In this document: positions 43,401 to 58,400 of the stretch, in pieces | Numbering within the stretch: the first letter of the stretch is position 1 | Layout of the letters: each line of letters begins with the position of its first letter | Origin: Actinostola sp. cb2023 | Taxonomy: Eukaryota > Cnidaria > Anthozoa > Actiniaria > Actinostolidae | NCBI GenBank assembly: GCA_033675265.1 | Contig: JAUJYZ010000631.1 | Coordinates: 1-64,000 of the forward strand | Reading direction: 5' to 3' | DNA: 64,000 nt | Notes under the pieces: generated by a model | Told to the model about the DNA's origin: nothing | What the model saw: only the letters and a program-made list of their open reading frames with translations | Databases searched by the model: none | Made by a program: the position numbers and the translations under genes

Positions 43401-46400
43401 GCTTCCGTTTGAGGCCTTGGAATAGAAACATTATCATTTACGCCTCTGATGTATTGAGAATGTACCGTATTCGTTCGTAAAGGAGTTCAAATCAAACCTT
43501 CTAGAAACAGATGTCTAACTGTTGTGTCATTATACCATTATAAACCAGCATGATCTATAGTCAAACCTATCTTTAGCGGCCACCCTCGGGGAAGAGCTTT
43601 ATGGCGGAATGGCCGCTTAATAGAGGGCGGCAGCTTGATGAAGGGAAGCGAATGGGTGTGGTGAAATTCAAAACACATAAAATAACAATTGTTATCTCAA
43701 AATTCACGATAGTCTTAATCACCACCACCATCATCATTATCATCATTATCATCATTATCATCATCACCATCATCATCACCACCGGTACCACCACCATCAT
43801 CATCATTACCGTCACCATCATCATCATCATCATCATCACAATCATGACCATCATCGTCATCATACCTTAACGTATTCGAAGTGTTCTTTCATTTGGTTAA
43901 TACTGCTACACTCAGGGATGGTAAACCCACTGCGAGATTCAAGACTGTCCATCCACTGTAGAAATTGCTGACACAAGCGATGAAACTCCTCAGTTTTTCT
44001 GGCCTGGCTGTTCAAATATTCCTTGTACTTTTCCATAAGCCTGTTAGCAACACAAACATTAATGCACAATGGAATGTGACTTTTCTATTTTAAGTACTTT
44101 CCATCGTTCCTCCCTCGACTTTCCTTAATCTTCTCTACTTTTCTTTTTCCACTTCTCTCTTTATTCATTTTCCTTGTGAAATATTGTTTAGCTAAGTACA
44201 ATATATACAATATATACATATTTTATTAACATTGTAAAAAGCATTGAGACTTCGGTTAATGCGTTTTTTAAGAAATTATTATTATTAATATCGTACCTGC
44301 AAGAAGTTCTCCACAATGGCCTGATTTTATTCAACTTTTCCTCGAGGTTGGATCTGTATTTGGTATCCTTCTCTCTATCTACGTCCAGTTCTTCAGCGAG
44401 AACAGTCATTTGATCAAATTCGCGACGACATCGTTCGTGTTGATCGTAAAAATCCTATTAAAAATGTTTATGCTAACGTTAGAGAATCTTTATGGGCTCT
44501 GTGACAGTATAACACATCACGTACCATGACGGCAAAGTCCTTTTTCCCGTCCAAACTTGGTTCTAGTTTCCAGATGTCTCCTTCCTTGTCGATCAATACC
44601 AGGAGTTCATAAAGCGTTGAATAGTTTCGTTCAAACTCTTGTCGCCTTGCAGCAACTCTTTTATTGTCGTCAAGTTTTGACTTCACTCGAGTCTGAAGAG
44701 TGTCCCATCGTCTGCCAAGGTCAGATATTTGCCTGTTCATGGTATCCGAACGAACCCGTGAAGCACCGAGAACTCCCTCGTCTAAGCTTCGATTCAAAGC
44801 TTCTAGTTTGGATTTGCTGTCATTTGCATCACAGGATAATTGCTGTAAAAAAGATTTATCAATACCTCAAAAGAATTGCACGAAGTAACATATGACAGCA
44901 CTAACTACAATCAAATAATAAAAAAGTTAAGTCATTTGCAAAAAGAAACTGAGTTATAAAGTAATTTGACGCTTGGTAATAGTTAGTAATGTAGTTCGTA
45001 AGGTTTCGTCAAGCGTAAAAAGACCGAGTTCTTTCTTCTGCGCTTTTGATAAAATACATGCCGTGCGGCTTTACTTATACTAAGTGAATTCTCTACCAGT
45101 GTAACTCGACAATAAACACACACCTCGAGGTCCTCAAATGATTCGTCAGCCTCCAGAGACGAGCAAGTCTCCGCCGTGACTTCAGCGTCATCGAGCAACG
45201 AACTCAGTTCGTCGACAGCTTTCTGGACTTTCATGTAACCACGCGTAGCTTCGTTGAGTCGAGCGGTTTTGTCTTCCACATCAATTTGCAGCTCTTCAAA
45301 ACGCTTCGCTACCTCGGTCCTTAGCGGTGCAATGTATGTAGCACTGCGGTCGACTTTGGACTTGAGTTTAGTGGCCAAGATGTCAATGGAAGACATTTGT
45401 TCGCGATGAAGATCGATTTCTTGTTCAATAGACTGTGGAAAATAAACTGATATTAAAATCACGATCAATAGAAATAAATATACCGGCTTTTCGTTACCTG
45501 GCAAATTTCAAGCTGTTGTAACTGGATATTAAGTGGTGCTTTCACTGTCACAGTCTCCGTAAGCAATATATCTTGCTGCTCAATCCAAGAAACCAGGTCT
45601 GCGCATGCGCTTCTAAACTGTTTCCAAATTTCAAGTAAATCCTTCAGTTGTTTTAGCTTCTCCTGAAGCTGTTTAGAAGTAGTTGTAAACCGTTCTGATA
45701 CAGCAATCACATTGTCTTCAAAATGATTCGAAACAGAAGGATCGCAATTCCGCGCCAGGTCAGCGGCAACTTCAGTCACCTCGTCGAGTCTGTCACGGCC
45801 ACCTTGGAGTCCTTGATTCAAAGTCTCAAGTTGTTTGACACGTGACTCCAAGACGTCCATATCACCTGCCGCGTTCGTATTCATTGCCTCGTGTATATCA
45901 TCCATAAATTGATCCAAATGAAGAACAGATACTTCGTAACCCTCAACTGCCTTCAAAGAACTATCAAGCCACACCTCGTACTCGTCGACTTTAGTAGTTA
46001 ACTCAGACCATCTGTCCTCAACACTGTCTACGCATTCTTGAAGCTCGTCTTGGTCGATGGCTGGATCACCAAGAAGTCGTCTGCCATAGTTGAGTACATT
46101 GTCCACAGACTGTTTCTGAGTAACGAGAAAACCTTTCATGGCCTAAGTAGAAAAGATGATTATTAGATAAATAAATGTACGACAGACAATATTTAGCAAA
46201 TGTGGTTTTGCAAAATGAATGTGACACCGAGTAGATTCATCGCGGTGGGAAGCGTCATTCTGTAGTATTCCGCCTTGCCCTATGCCGCCAACAAGTGGCA
46301 AACGTTATGATTGCGTAACTGTTGCCCATAGTCGCTAGAAAGTGAGCTGAGTGTGGTACATCGTGAGGTAATTTTCTTTACCTTCACATCTTCCAATGCA

Positions 46401-49400
46401 ATAGCGAATTGCTTCTTCGATACAATCTTCTGGTAGCGACTCATGGCTTCTTCTCGTGTTTCAAACCACTCGTTGATCGTTTTAAGCTCTGCATACAGGG
46501 ATTGGAATTCGCTCCATCGAGCCATCCCATGCTGGATTTGTTGCTCTTTTTCTGTTAGTTCATCGATTATTTGATTTCGCATCAAGACAAGTCGACTAAT
46601 TACATCGCGTACTTCGAGAGCAGGACCGTCTTGTCGATCGCCTTGGAGCTCTTCGACATGCGCAGTAAGGCTATCAAGGGTGTCCTTCTTGGACTCAAGG
46701 CCTTCAGAAATGTCCTGAAATGCAAGAAAAATATAATCAGAATGTTTGGTAAAAAGTGAATTATGGATCTTGATAGTTCTGAGGTGTAAAGGAGAGATGA
46801 TGATAGGTGTAATGGAGGGATGATGATAGGCGTAATGGAGAGATGATGATAGGCGTAATGGAGGGATGATGATAGGCCGCGTAATGGAGAGATGATGATG
46901 CAGTACTCTTTCCTTTCGACTACTTTGGATACTCAAAGGGAAAATGAGGTTGTTGCAAAGCAATTCCTTTTTAATTTCCAGTAAACTTACTTTGAACTTT
47001 TCAAGTCGTTTCCTCGCTGTGTCCATTGTACTGTTTCCAACTTCAATGGCAGATTCTTCTGCAACACGCATTGCCTCGGTGAACCAAGCATCAAGGTCTG
47101 CAAGCTCTTCGTATAAAGTAACCACCATTAGATCGGTACGATGTCTGTTTAGTTCTTCTTCACGATCCTCAAGTAAGGCCCACAGCTCAGTCCAGTTCTC
47201 ATCCAGACTTAGTTGACTTTCATGTAGGAAATTCGTGTCTCCTCGTGTAGCCTCGAGGAGCTCGTCGACGACATTGTTTAATCTATCCTTTGTAGCATAG
47301 TGTGATTCTATGTCTGCTTGGTATTGCTAGAGTGAGATAAAGTCGACATAAATGAAGGGGTTCCTCAGTGCAAGAACTGAGTAAATGACTTGTGATCAAA
47401 ACCAAAATTCTCCTTTGAAATTGAAAGAATCTCGAGGAGAATTTAGATTTTGATCAGAGATCACTTACGTTGTTCTCAAATGTATGGGTGACACTGGTGA
47501 TAATTATAACGATAGTTTGTCCACTTTACCTTTAGGTTATCAAGCTGTGCTTCAACCATGTCGAGGTTACATCCACTGATGTCTTCGTTTCTCATTAACG
47601 CAAGTACCGTCACCAACCAATCCACTAAGTCATCCATTCCACCTTGATATTCCCGCCATAACTTGAGAAGTTTCTCCAAACGGTGTCGTTCACTACGAGC
47701 TTCGTGACGTATTGAACGCCACAGCTCCTTTAACTCGGTCACACAGGTCTGTAACTCAGGATTCGCTGAGAAAAAGATAAGCAAGAGAGAAGTGTTTGTA
47801 CAATGCTACTAATGTCTGCTGCGAGGTTTTTAAATAAAATACATTGTCATAACATAGGTATGATATAACGCGCGCTCTGATTGGTTGGTTAGCTGTGTCC
47901 GCAAGCCCACGGACATACGCTACGGCTACGGATACACGCTCACGCTCACGTCATCGCCATAGCGCACGCTCTGAAATCAATCGGAAAATCAAATTGTTTT
48001 ATTTGAATTTGCAGTGACTATGTTATAAAAGAAATGGTCAACGCTTTAGCTGTGCGTCCATCGAGTTATGGAGCACTTGGGAATTTGGGAGAGCACTCGT
48101 GCTACGCCTCGAGCAACTCTTACGCTTCTCTGGTGCTGTCTCAAATTCCCGCTTGCTCCATAACTCGATGGACGCACGCTAAGCGTTGACCATCCTTAAT
48201 TGTTGCTGTTATGTGTAATACTAACCTGTGGCAGTGAAGACTTGCTCTCCTTCATACACTACAGCATCTCTCGACGACTGACGATCGTTTAGTTTCTTAT
48301 CAAGTTCTCTTAACTTCATAACTTTCAACACCACAGCATCGATATTTCCTTCTGGAAGTTCACGTAAGGGGCACACCAGGTTTTGTGTTAAGTTATGCAG
48401 CCACGTGGTCAGTTTGGACAAAGACTCTTCGAAGGACTTCCATTGAAGCACTGTGGACGCAATCCATTCAGAGTTCTCGTTGCACACCTCAAGCATGTTG
48501 TTGGACAGTTTGATGACGTCGTGGTAGCGGTCGAGGGTCAACGGACCTTCGTCAGTTTGCGTGGCGTATTCTTTGATCATGTCCAGTCGAGACGTGCGAG
48601 TGAAGATATTCCGAGAGAATGTCTAGTAAAAATACAAATATATATGCTATTAATTAAATTTATAGACGCGTTTGGCGTGGGGTAAAAGAAATAAAGGAAA
48701 GAATAAAGGAACACAGTGAAAGAGAACAGCATAGAGAATGGGAATACCTGGAATTGTTGCAACCTCACTTCCAAAGCTGCGAGATTTTCTGGAATGTTGT
48801 CGTCAGCTACAAGCGTATGGAAATCACATTCTTGTGACGTCAGCCACTCTGAAAATTCATCCAATTCTCTGTCGTACTGTTTTTGTCTTGACCTGGGGGA
48901 CCGTTGGTCCGCGGGAGAGCCGCCATGATTCGACCTCCGTCTGCTAGGGGACGGTGTTTTAGGACTGAGTTCTCGGGGTGATACAACACCATTCCTGGAC
49001 GCATCTTCTGTTGGAGATGGCTTGGAAAGAACAGCAGTTTCCTGCAAGGGTTCTACTACTTCCGATACAACTCCTCTTCCTTCAGGAGGCGATGGAGCTG
49101 GAAGGAGTTCAAGACTTTGAAGATGACGCTCTCTGGAGCGTATTAGAGGGCGCTGTCGGTCCCATCTCTTGTTTAAGTCAACTAGTTTGTTTTTCTTTTG
49201 CGGGCTGGACACATTGTTTGAGTTCTTGTTTAAAAAGTCAAGAGTACACTGATGCATGGTGGCGTAGCTTTGCAGAATCTGGGCGAGTGGAAACACAAGT
49301 TATCTATAACATATCATTTTCTCTGCATTTATATGACAATCTTTGGAGGCACAAGAACTTCAAAACCCCTCATCTATCACTCGTACCCACATGAATTAAC

Positions 49401-52400
49401 AAATGCATTCGAACCACAAAATGGAAGGATAGAATGTCTCCGCATTTTAACGAGAAATTATCATTATTTCACTGAACTTACCAGGAACTTTAGTAGCTCT
49501 AAATCTAGGTTCTTCTCTTTGTCAAGTGGACCAAGCTGTCTTATTGTTTTCTCTATGGCTGCACTCTGCTCTATGCTCTCCGCAAGTTTGGCGTCGAAAT
49601 CCTGACTATTTAGAATAACCGACTCCACCTCGACCATCTTATCGATTGCAGTACGAAGGTTAAATACCTTGGCAACCATTAGTTTGATGATTCCATGAAT
49701 CAGGTCCTCGAGGTCGTTCGTTTGCTTTTTTAAGGCAGATTCTTGACTGGGCGTGAGGTTTGTCGTATCGTTCGATAGATCATCAAGTCTTGCCTGTTGA
49801 TGTCGAGTTTCTCCTAAGAGAAACTAAAAACAGAGGCACACAAGAAATTACATTGATAATTCAAAGGAAGACTTCCTGGAATAGCTGTTAACTCTCCCCA
49901 AACCCTAACGATAACAACGAAATTCATTGTGCGCATGCTTAAAGTCAACCTGTCAAAATCGCAGGTACAACAAAAGGCTGTGGTGATATGTGCAAAACTA
50001 ACCTGTATTCGTTGTAGTTGCTCTGTAAGCACGGCCATATCACCGTCAATGATCTCTTCTGATACCAATGTCTCTTCGATAGACGCAACACCATCTAGTA
50101 ACTCGTGCAGTTCTATCTGCGAGGAAAAGTTATCATCATCGGTACCGTTTTCCAGGTTGTCACTAAACAACCCATTTTCCTCAACCGAAACAACATCATC
50201 GCTTTCATTACTCAGGTCCAACGATCTCAATAATGCAAAATTTTCTTTAAAATTGGCAATATCCCTTTGTTGAAGATCTTCATTGTCACGAGGCGGCTGG
50301 TGCACGAATCGCTCCAGGTCGCACTGTCTTGATGCCGCGCGCTCCTGGAGTTCTTTCCACAGGTTGTTGACAGCTTTAAGTCTTTCGTCCATGATGATCA
50401 TTAGACTACTGTTGCCTTCAAATGGAAATTGTTGCGCTAAGGAGTTCATGGCGTCAATACGTCCTTGTTGACGACACATTTCCACGCACAAAGCCTGTGG
50501 AAAACAACACGAAATATCAAGAAAAACGTTAAAAAAGATGATAATATCGCATACAATCAATGCTATCTACGTACCACATGGCTTGCCAACTCGTCTTTGA
50601 CGTTGTCATGGACACATTGACAAGTTCTCATTATATCTTCAATCACGCGCAACTTTTCCAGCAGTTTTTCCACCTCCACGACAAACACATCTAAACTCAT
50701 TCCTTCTTCAAGGGGAACATCTTCGTCGTCCAATTCTCGTAGCCTGTCTAACGCGTCTCCAAAATATGGAGACTGATAAGACGTTGAATCGCGTAGCACC
50801 GAGCTCACGGGTTCTTGTGGAGGAGAGTTTTCAGGCCGCTTCATGTCCGAAAGTTTCCAAATTTCGTTAAGAATATCTTTAGGTTCTTTAGCATAATCTC
50901 CAGTCTTGTTATCTTTCTTTATTGAAGAGTGAGTGTTGTCTAGAGTGTCTCCACGATCTTTATCAAAACTAACAACGGGATCTCCCGAGGGGTATTTCCC
51001 AGGGGATTCATCATCAGACAGGTGTACCTCCATGGAAACATACGAGTTATCTGGCGAGTCTCTGTCGTCATGTTCTGTAATTTGTAAGTGACTAGGTTGC
51101 GATGTATTAATACTGTCTTCTTGTGTGATGGGAATATAGCTTAACTTTGCTAGGCTATCGTCGTCTAAGTCTGACACAGAGATCCGAGTTTCAGGTGCGT
51201 TTTCAAAACTAGTATCAACCCTTTCTTCTGTGCTATCCATGTTTGGTATAGAGTGTTTATTTGTCACGATTTCTTCAATATCAACAGGTTTTGAGTCGAC
51301 TATAGATTTGTGGCTACTACTTGCAATCGATATCTCATCGTCATTGGTTGGTAATTCTGACGACAAACCTTCCTTCGCGATGATTTCGTGATTTTCCGAC
51401 GAATCCAAAGGTTTGTTGTGTTCACTGCTTAAATTACTGTCATCGATAGTTGACTTTAGAACATCGTCAAGAGAGCCATTATCTGAATTGTCTGCTTGCA
51501 CAATTACTGGAGGTACCACATCTTCGTTAACAAGCACATTACTAGTGTCTGCTCCGTTTTTCTCTGCCAACGCATCACGTGACCTACCCAAATCTTCATC
51601 GACTTCGTCGTTCTCTGACACCAAACTATCCTCATTTTGCACATGCGCACTAGCATCTATTTCATCCGAAGTTTCTTTACAGATTTCATTGTTCTCATCT
51701 TCGACCTTCTCGGACGATGGTTGTTCTTCTTTTTCTTCAGTCAAATCATCTCGAGTGAGTTCATCCGGGAATTCTTCATTAGGGGTCAGCGGTTTGCCAT
51801 CTGAATGTCTGTTGTCTTCATTCTCGTCTGTATAAATTACACCATTTTCATCGGTCAAAATAAGAACTGGCACTTCAATCTTATTACTGTCCTTCAGAGC
51901 ATCAGAATCGCTTTCTCTCTCGGTTTGTTGTTGTGCAGAGTCATCTGTGTCATCAAGTTTTTCCGTATATTCAGGATTAGAAGCGAAATCTTGTGCATCA
52001 TTGCGTTCTTCTTCTGTTTTTTCTCTGTTTTCATTTTCTTGTTCAGGACTTTCTACTTCGTTTTGAGATTCCGACTTTCTCAATAAGCTTTCCAGCGACT
52101 CCATCGACGAGACTCCACTTTCGGAGTTATCTAAGTCCGAATCATTCTCACCGTACTCGGGATGATCATTCATCGATTTCTCAATCTTCTTCGAGTGTCT
52201 TTCACTCTGGCAAGGTTCACTTAGTGCTGTTGTGCGATCTAAACTCGACACAAAGTTCCATTCATCTACATTTAAATCACTCGAAACAAACAAACCATCC
52301 TTTTGCAGACGTTCAAAATCCTCGCTCAATTGTTTGATGTTTTCTTGTATTCTTTCAAGCTCGAAATCGTTACATATTCCCACCAGGTTTCCCTCTCGAG

Positions 52401-55400
52401 CTTTCAGATCTTCGACAAGGCTTTTGATGAACGGTAAATCTAGTATTAGGTCCTGAAACAGAAGTGTAAACAGAAATATCAAGAGAGATTCTGTGACGAG
52501 ATACACAACGCTGACCCACGACAGCTCAATACAGAATATCACGTAACAAAGAAATGCTATTGATTACTGACTCAAGGACAATACTTGAGAAATATAGGAC
52601 AAATTTATGGAGAAATTGTCATCGACAATGTACATAGACAATGACAATCAAGTAGTAGAATCATCTATAGACACTTTAAAATCAATATTAATGACCCCTT
52701 AATACCAAGACATTGGCTTGTGTACAAAGAGATATCGCCTACTCGCAACTGTAGGGGGTGGTCGTGGCACAATTGTACACACGTGTCGATAAAGTGCTGA
52801 ATTATTGATCAAAACAAGTTTGGGTGCAAATTCTAACGCTTTATAACTGTTTTACAATTCTAAACTTGAGAAAAACACCACTTCTTAATTTCCGCTTTAA
52901 TTGTATAGACGAACTGCTGTCATCTAGTGCTTGACAACAACTAGTCGAAGAAGATAAACAAACAACCTCAGAGTGTTTTCTCACAATAAGTTATGCTAAA
53001 AAAGTGCTGAAAAACTGGCTAAATAAGTCGAGTATATTAATAAACAAATATGATTAATCAACAAGCAAATAAACGCGTCCACACATCAATCAAAATATAA
53101 TTGTCGACATTTCTGATGCCGAACAGCTGTTTTGTTGAATATATTTTCGAGTTCGCTCAGTTATGATTATGTTTACGATATTTATTCCTGTATACGTCTG
53201 GAACTCCACAATAAAGAATGCATTTGTTTCCTTGTTTACTTGCGTGACAACACACCGGCGATTAATTACAATCTTTTGTGCAGAGAAACACGAAGGTTTA
53301 ATTTAAAATATTCAACTCAATAACACCAAGGAACAAAAGAACAAAAGACAAATGTGCCGAAACTCGCCAGAGGATTAGATATATTAGTTAAGAAAGCCGC
53401 ATGCTACACGAGCAAATTTTCCTTGACAAGTTTTCCTTGACAAGGAAGACTTGCTCGTGTAGACGACAAAAACATCGCCAATTTTTCCTTGACAAGGAAA
53501 ACTTGCTCGTGTAGCTGACAAAAAATTGTCAATTTTTCCCAGTTGTCAAGGAAAACTTGTCAAGGAAAACTTGTTCGTGTAGATGCGGCTTAAATCGTCC
53601 AAAACATGTCCTGTCACTTGGATAAATGAATAGTGCAGGCAACACTTAAAAACGTATCATGGCTTCAAAACATTACTTCAAGTACACAATAAACATAAAA
53701 CGATTTAAGTACAATTTCGGGTAAAGTTTTCGTTGTACAACCGATGTGTATTAGAGAATAGAATGGTTAGAGGAGTTTATACCGTCGTTATGGCAACACG
53801 AACAGTCAATGATGGCTCGTAAATGAATGCACGAATGGAGTTGTTCATACTAGCGTACGCGTTTCGATTTGCAAGAAGAACAATAGGCTCAGCTTGAACA
53901 CTGTTGTCTACACGGCAAAATCACAAAAGCACTGGCTAGATTCATAACAAACTAATAACTCTACGACATGATATTAAACATTCTCGCCATACCTGCAATT
54001 TTTCGTGTCGTTCACTGCAATCCTTCATTTTGACCTTTTCCATCCTAGTTCTGTAATCGTCGATTCGTTCTCTGACATCTTGTAGAGCGACCTCGAACTC
54101 CGCCATGTGATAGTAGCGGTCACCGATATCTTTTTCTTTCTGGGTTACTAGTGACTGGATGCGGTCTAGGCTGTCTTGCAATGAGTCAATCCTTTCTTTT
54201 AGCGTTTCTCCCTCGTGTACGTCCTCCAACAAGTCAATGAGTCGATAGCCCTGGTTACGAACGCTCTCAAAGTCAGTCACTCTGACATCGACCTCGTCGC
54301 TGAACTCCTGAAAACGAAAAGTATGATCGAAGACTTGCTTGGCAGCCATGTCATCACTCTATAAATACTTTTAAGTAACTCAAATGATGACCGCCATGTT
54401 TCGTGCAGTCACGAGCTGGTAACAAACGAAATCTCGATGATCTACATTCCTAGTTTCTTGCTAATATTCCCGTGTTTTCAAAACACCAAGGTTTCCGCTA
54501 TTAGTACTCAACACTAAGGCAGCACTCGCTGCCATGAGGCAAACGATATCCACATCGAGAATGAATACATTACTGCCGTGACAAAGTCACAAACCCGTCA
54601 GTAACACGCCTCCAATCTCCCTCCAATCCTATAAATTTATAATGAAAAAATGGAAATTCGCCGACTAACTTCGAGTCCCGTTTTTTTATCTACGATTTCT
54701 GGTGTTTGTTTAATTTCACATAAATTTTAACCTTTTCAGTGGGCGAAAACGAGAAGAATGATATTTTCTTCCAAAAAGTGTGTCTACGTGTAGTATATTT
54801 ACTCTCAAACACAGAAGTTTCGAAAATGCAAATTTCAGTCAATCGAACTTCCTCATATTGGGCTGATTTTTTAATCATTAAAAATAATTTTAAGTAGCTG
54901 AACTTTTTGATTATTCAGAAGGGTCGAAAACCTACACGAAAACTAAAGCGTTTGCTATGCTTAGGAAGTTATGAAAAACGGAAAAAGAGAAAACATGGAT
55001 ATTTTTCTGTAAAACATCACGAAAAGACAGTTTTAATTTATGCAGTTTTTCTCGTTTTCTAATTGGCTCGTCGCGACCTCGACGCCGTCATGACGTCAAT
55101 GGTGTCAAATCGTTGCACCTGCTGGTCAAGTACTTGGAAATCGAACTGAAAGAACTGATACGAATATGAATTGATTAATGAAATAGAGAAGAAACGTTCA
55201 TTAACGTGTTTCTATGAGCTAAACCTACACCATAAAAACAGACTGAATAACTTTTTAACAAAAATGTTAGCTCGAAAAGTACATTCTGTTAATTTTATTT
55301 TCTGTAATATTTATTGTACGAAATTCATCAAGAACTGAAGAATGAGCTAGCGTGGTTGATTGTTTTATTATTTTGCTCAGCACTGATACAAAGCATACAA

Positions 55401-58400
55401 AACGGATCGAAAGAACAGAAAAGACAATTCTCTGACAATGTCATTTATGCGATAAGACATCACTAACCTTGAATTTCACAATGTCTAACTCGTCGGTATT
55501 CGCTTCGCACATGTCTTCTGCAAGTCTTCCTCTCATTGACAGCCAATCAGATGCGCCAGTCAATCCACTGTCAAATTCATGCCATTCAATAGAGTTTTTG
55601 ACCAATTGGTATTTTCTCTGTAGTAACCTATCTCGAACTCGAAGAAACTCTAAATCTAATTCCTGCAGGCGTTTGCTAATAACGTCCCGGTCTTCTGGAG
55701 GCACAAGTTTGATGATATGTCTGGATTTGGCTTTTACTGCACTTACAATGGCCTGTTGAAGTTCTAGATTATCTCGTAACATCTGCAACAACAATAATAA
55801 TAATACTTTATTCGAAATACATTAGGTATTTTGAAACAAATCCAATGAAATGCGGGGTTAAATTTCAAAACCATTTTTACAAAATGTTTAAGACACAATA
55901 TCGTTTTTGAAAAATAATAGGTATGAATATTGATCGGTCTCCCAGCGGGAGGTCGTGGGTTCAATCCCGGGCCGAAAGAATACTCAGGGTCTTGAAATAA
56001 TTGAGAAGGTGCATGCTGCCTTTGTTTCCATTATACCTTCACGTGGTTCGGACGACCACGTAAATGGCGGTCCCGTCTCGTCCCGTCCCGTCTCTCCACA
56101 CTACACTACACTTGAATTGAAGGGACGTAAAAGAACCACTGAGGACGTAACAAACCTTGGCCGTGACCACCCTCAGTGCCTGGCTCAAAACGACTAACAC
56201 ACGCTAACTTACTAACTTCTCTCATGATTGTAAGCCACGTGGTTGAAAAATTGCGCCGAAAAATAAACTGATTATGAAGCGGATATAGAGTATTTATGGA
56301 TATGCACTATATATATGTCATATCATCATCATCATCATCATCCAATCACAATCATCATCATCATCCGACATCATCTTCATCTCAACATCCTGATCCAATC
56401 ATCCAACATCTCATCATCATCCAATCATCCAACATCTCATCATCCAATCATCATCATCTCATCATCATCCAACATCTCATCATCATCCAATCATCATCAT
56501 CTCATCATCATCCAATCATCCAACATCTCATCACCATCTCATCATTATCATCTCATCATCATCCAATCATCCAACATCTCATCATCATCTCATCATCCAA
56601 TCATCATCTCATCATCCAATTATCATCATCTCATCATCATCCAATCATCATCTTCATCAGTCAGCGAAAAATGTATTATCAGTGTAACTTACCATGTAAG
56701 AACTCTGAAGTTCGTCGATGTGTCCTTGATTAACGTAAATGTCTAACGACTTGTCCATCATCACGAGATTTTGAAAGCACGATTCCATTTCGACCTGGTA
56801 TTCCTGCCATTTCCACAGAGTGTCTTCAAACTCTTCCTGTTTTTCTGCAACTTCTCCTTCGAGCTTATCGCAATGTTGCAATAGGTTATTGAGCTGCTTT
56901 TCAAGAATCTAGTGTAAAGACATCAACATAAAACCTTTTTAATTAAAATAGTTCTGATATTAAAACAGCCCACGTAGGTGGTGGGTTTGTGTGTGGTGGG
57001 TCGGTATGTTAAGAGGGATCAGACGATATTATGTTCAGCAGATAGTCCCACAATTTAATGAACTATAATAATAATAATAACAACTTTATTGGATAGGGTA
57101 ACACCGTTACCAAAAATGACAATTTTCAGGTGACCCTCAACTATGATATACGATGTACATTTATTCTCTGATATACTTTTTTTTAAATATTTTTTTAAAA
57201 TTGAATATACTTAATACACCTGCATGTGTACATCATTATCAATAATCAAGCACTGAAGATAAATACTTTATTATCAAGTGAAGTGGTTTTTTAAAAGTTG
57301 TTATTATTATTATTTGATAAAGAAACTATGATGAGCATAAACAGAACAAATGTTTGGAAAAAATCAGACGCCTCGAGCGAGATTCGAACCCACGACACCC
57401 CGATTTCATGACAGGTGCTCTACCTACTGAGCTACCGAGGCAACTACAGTGGCGTGGAGTTCAAATTATTTTTATTTTTTATTTTTTTTAGTCACGTGAC
57501 ATATATTTCAGTATACGCTACATGGATAACGTTTTCGATAATAAAACTAGAAACGACATCTTTAATTACGAGGAATTGATTTCCAAATACCTCACGTTCC
57601 TTTGCTGGCGAGCTGCTGAGTAGTTCCTGGCAACGTGTGTTTAGACTATCCACAGAACCATACAACGACGATACCTCTGTGCTAAGTACCTGGACAAACA
57701 CAAGCATGAATATTCATTACTAAAATACTGAGAAATTTATTGATAATGGGTGACGATTTTCTGCACTTTGTGTCAAATCAAACAAACACTTTTTCCTTGC
57801 ATTTCCTGGCAAAAAGTGAGGAAGTCAATTCCTTTAATTACAACTTACTTCATAACTTTCACGTAGATTTTCTACTTTTCCGTTGACCAAACTAATGGAC
57901 TTCAAGTCTTCAGTTGAACTCTGCAGCTCTTTAAGTTTCTCTGAAACTCCTAGAATCTCTGTTTCCAACAGTTCGACCTCCTCGGATTTCGTTTCGAGTT
58001 GTTCAATGTTTTTCGCGATTATACAACGTAATGAGCTCCATTTTTCTCTGAGAGTTTCAACTTCGGCTGCAACTTCTACTTTGCTTTCCGGGCAAAACGA
58101 CTCCATGATCACCAGTAGTTTTCCTTTATCCCACGCAGTCTCCAGCATTGCCATTTTCTCATCAAACTCATCTTGAAGCTCCTGTAAATGTACGAAACAC
58201 TATTAACGACTTCGCTTGTGTTTTTAATTGAAGATTCACAATCAAAGATAAGGTAGAAAAAGCTCGTATGACAGCATGACATGTCCATCTGTTTGCTGAA
58301 GTGACCAACAGACAATCTTGTAGTAAAACTGTGATGCCTCTATTTCCTGAATAATTCATTTCATGGCTGGTGAGTTTTCACTCATTCACTTGTGGTGGAT

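Noticed and set aside
56296..56746. His/Ser/Ile-rich + strand frames near spectrin exon 6
   Set aside because: Translation of the CATC microsatellite.
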